From Solirubrobacterales bacterium 67-14 (GTDB lineage Bacteria > Actinomycetota > Thermoleophilia > Solirubrobacterales > 70-9), in contig MKST01000011.1 in assembly GCA_001897355.1 (NCBI GenBank), positions 539,045 through 591,505 of the forward strand: a DNA stretch of 52,461 nucleotides, read 5' to 3'. Below the pieces are notes generated by a model. It was not told the DNA's origin. It did no database searches and saw only the letters and a program-made list of their open reading frames with translations. Below, in pieces: positions 52,011 to 52,461 of this stretch. The translations under genes and the position numbers were made by a program. Within the stretch, counting starts at the first letter, position 1; each line of letters starts with the position of its first letter.

Positions 52011-52461
52011 CTACTTCCCCTGCCAGTTCGGCTTGCGCTTGCCGAGGAAGGCGGAGATGCCTTCCTTGCCGTCTTCGCTGAAGAAGACGGTGGCAAAGCC
52101 CTGCTTCTCGGCGTCGATGCCGGCGTCCGGGTCGCCGCCGCGGAAGCTGACCTGCTTGACCTGCTCGATCGCGAGCGGGGCCTGGCCGGCCAGGCGCTTG
52201 GCCCAGTTGATCGCCACGTCGAACAGCTCCTGGTCGGGAACCAGTTCGTTGACGAGACCGGCTTCGAGCGCCTCGATCGAGGAGATCGGGTCGCCGACGG
52301 TGTTCATCTCCAGGGCCTTGCTCCAGCCGACCAGGCGGGGCAGGCGCTGCGTGCCGCCGAAGCCGGGGATGATGCCCAGCTTGATCTCGGGCTGACCGAA
52401 GACGGCGGATTCCGCGGCGATGCGGAAGTCGCAGGCCATGGCCAGCTCGCAACCGCCGCCG
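52011..52461 (-). CDS. Enoyl-CoA hydratase/isomerase-family protein (partial, 5' end outside window)
   Basis: The reverse strand runs off the window edge in frame. The visible 149 residues begin GGGCELAMACDFRIAAESA, the crotonase block that carries one oxyanion and acid/base region. FGQPEIKLGIIPGFGGTQRL follows, with the second catalytic-type Glu absent or replaced as in isomerase-like members, and a C-terminal helical part ends KRKPNWQGK. It probably hydrates or isomerises an enoyl-CoA in fatty-acid breakdown. The N-terminal half and start are missing, so the subfamily cannot be set. Confidence 0.92.
   Translation of the reverse strand, partial: GGGCELAMACDFRIAAESAVFGQPEIKLGIIPGFGGTQRLPRLVGWSKALEMNTVGDPISSIEALEAGLVNELVPDQELFDVAINWAKRLAGQAPLAIEQVKQVSFRGGDPDAGIDAEKQGFATVFFSEDGKEGISAFLGKRKPNWQGK

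Overview
The window is a GC-rich bacterial chromosome segment that I read as an actinobacterium of the Thermoleophilia/Solirubrobacterales type. This rests on the high GC, actinobacterial families (CarD, GalE2/PlsC pair, Rv2578c-type radical SAM protein, DUF2855), a Gram-positive LexA box, a possible IdeR/DtxR box, many leaderless gene starts, and secreted proteins with ASH and RTX-like repeats. The genus cannot be fixed from sequence alone. I saw no tRNA, rRNA, CRISPR array, transposase or phage module, and no gene-free stretch above 300 bases.

The backbone is an old syntenic block on the minus strand. Read in transcription order from right to left it is: MerR-cyclase, tilS, hpt, ftsH, (gap), folP-folB-folK, (gap), coaX-dus, (gap), greA-lysS, (gap), clpC, (gap), radA, disA, carD, ispD, PHP phosphatase, ispF. 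The same order, with other insertions, is familiar from Mycobacterium (tilS-hpt...ftsH-folE-folP-folB-folK...coaX...lysS...clpC...disA/radA...carD-ispD-ispF) and from Bacillus. Here folE is absent, and an FAD amine oxidase on the opposite strand sits in its slot. A PHP phosphatase has entered between ispD and ispF.

Between the backbone pieces lie accessory genes. They include two small membrane proteins with an M3 oligopeptidase (5.3-8.0 kb), TetR with a lytic-transglycosylase-like protein (8.1-9.4 kb) and a large ASH-domain exoprotein. There are also a small orphan exoprotein, an RTX-like exoprotein, an Asp-nucleophile alpha/beta hydrolase, a GST-like protein, a ferredoxin-reductase-like flavoprotein, a fructosamine-kinase-like protein, a trypsin-like exoprotease, and a divergent DUF2855 / radical SAM pair around a LexA box.

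The right third (35.5-52.5 kb) holds an asparaginase, an amtB-glnK ammonium module whose PII protein lacks Tyr51, and an efeO-efeU iron uptake module. It continues with a coiled-coil protein / GalE2-like SDR / PlsC operon, a nucleoside phosphorylase, a second coiled-coil protein, a large three-domain cell-wall hydrolase, a HAD phosphatase, a subtilase whose catalytic Asp is replaced by Glu, and the end of an enoyl-CoA hydratase.

Three non-coding signals stand out. (1) Three dispersed imperfect palindromes, each exactly 43 nt with near-identical 10-nt ends, lie in intergenic regions. (2) Two copies of a structured 75-bp repeat (64 of 75 positions identical) lie at 20.9 and 35.5 kb. (3) About fifteen genes have a -10 hexamer only 6-7 nt before the start codon, indicating widespread leaderless transcription.
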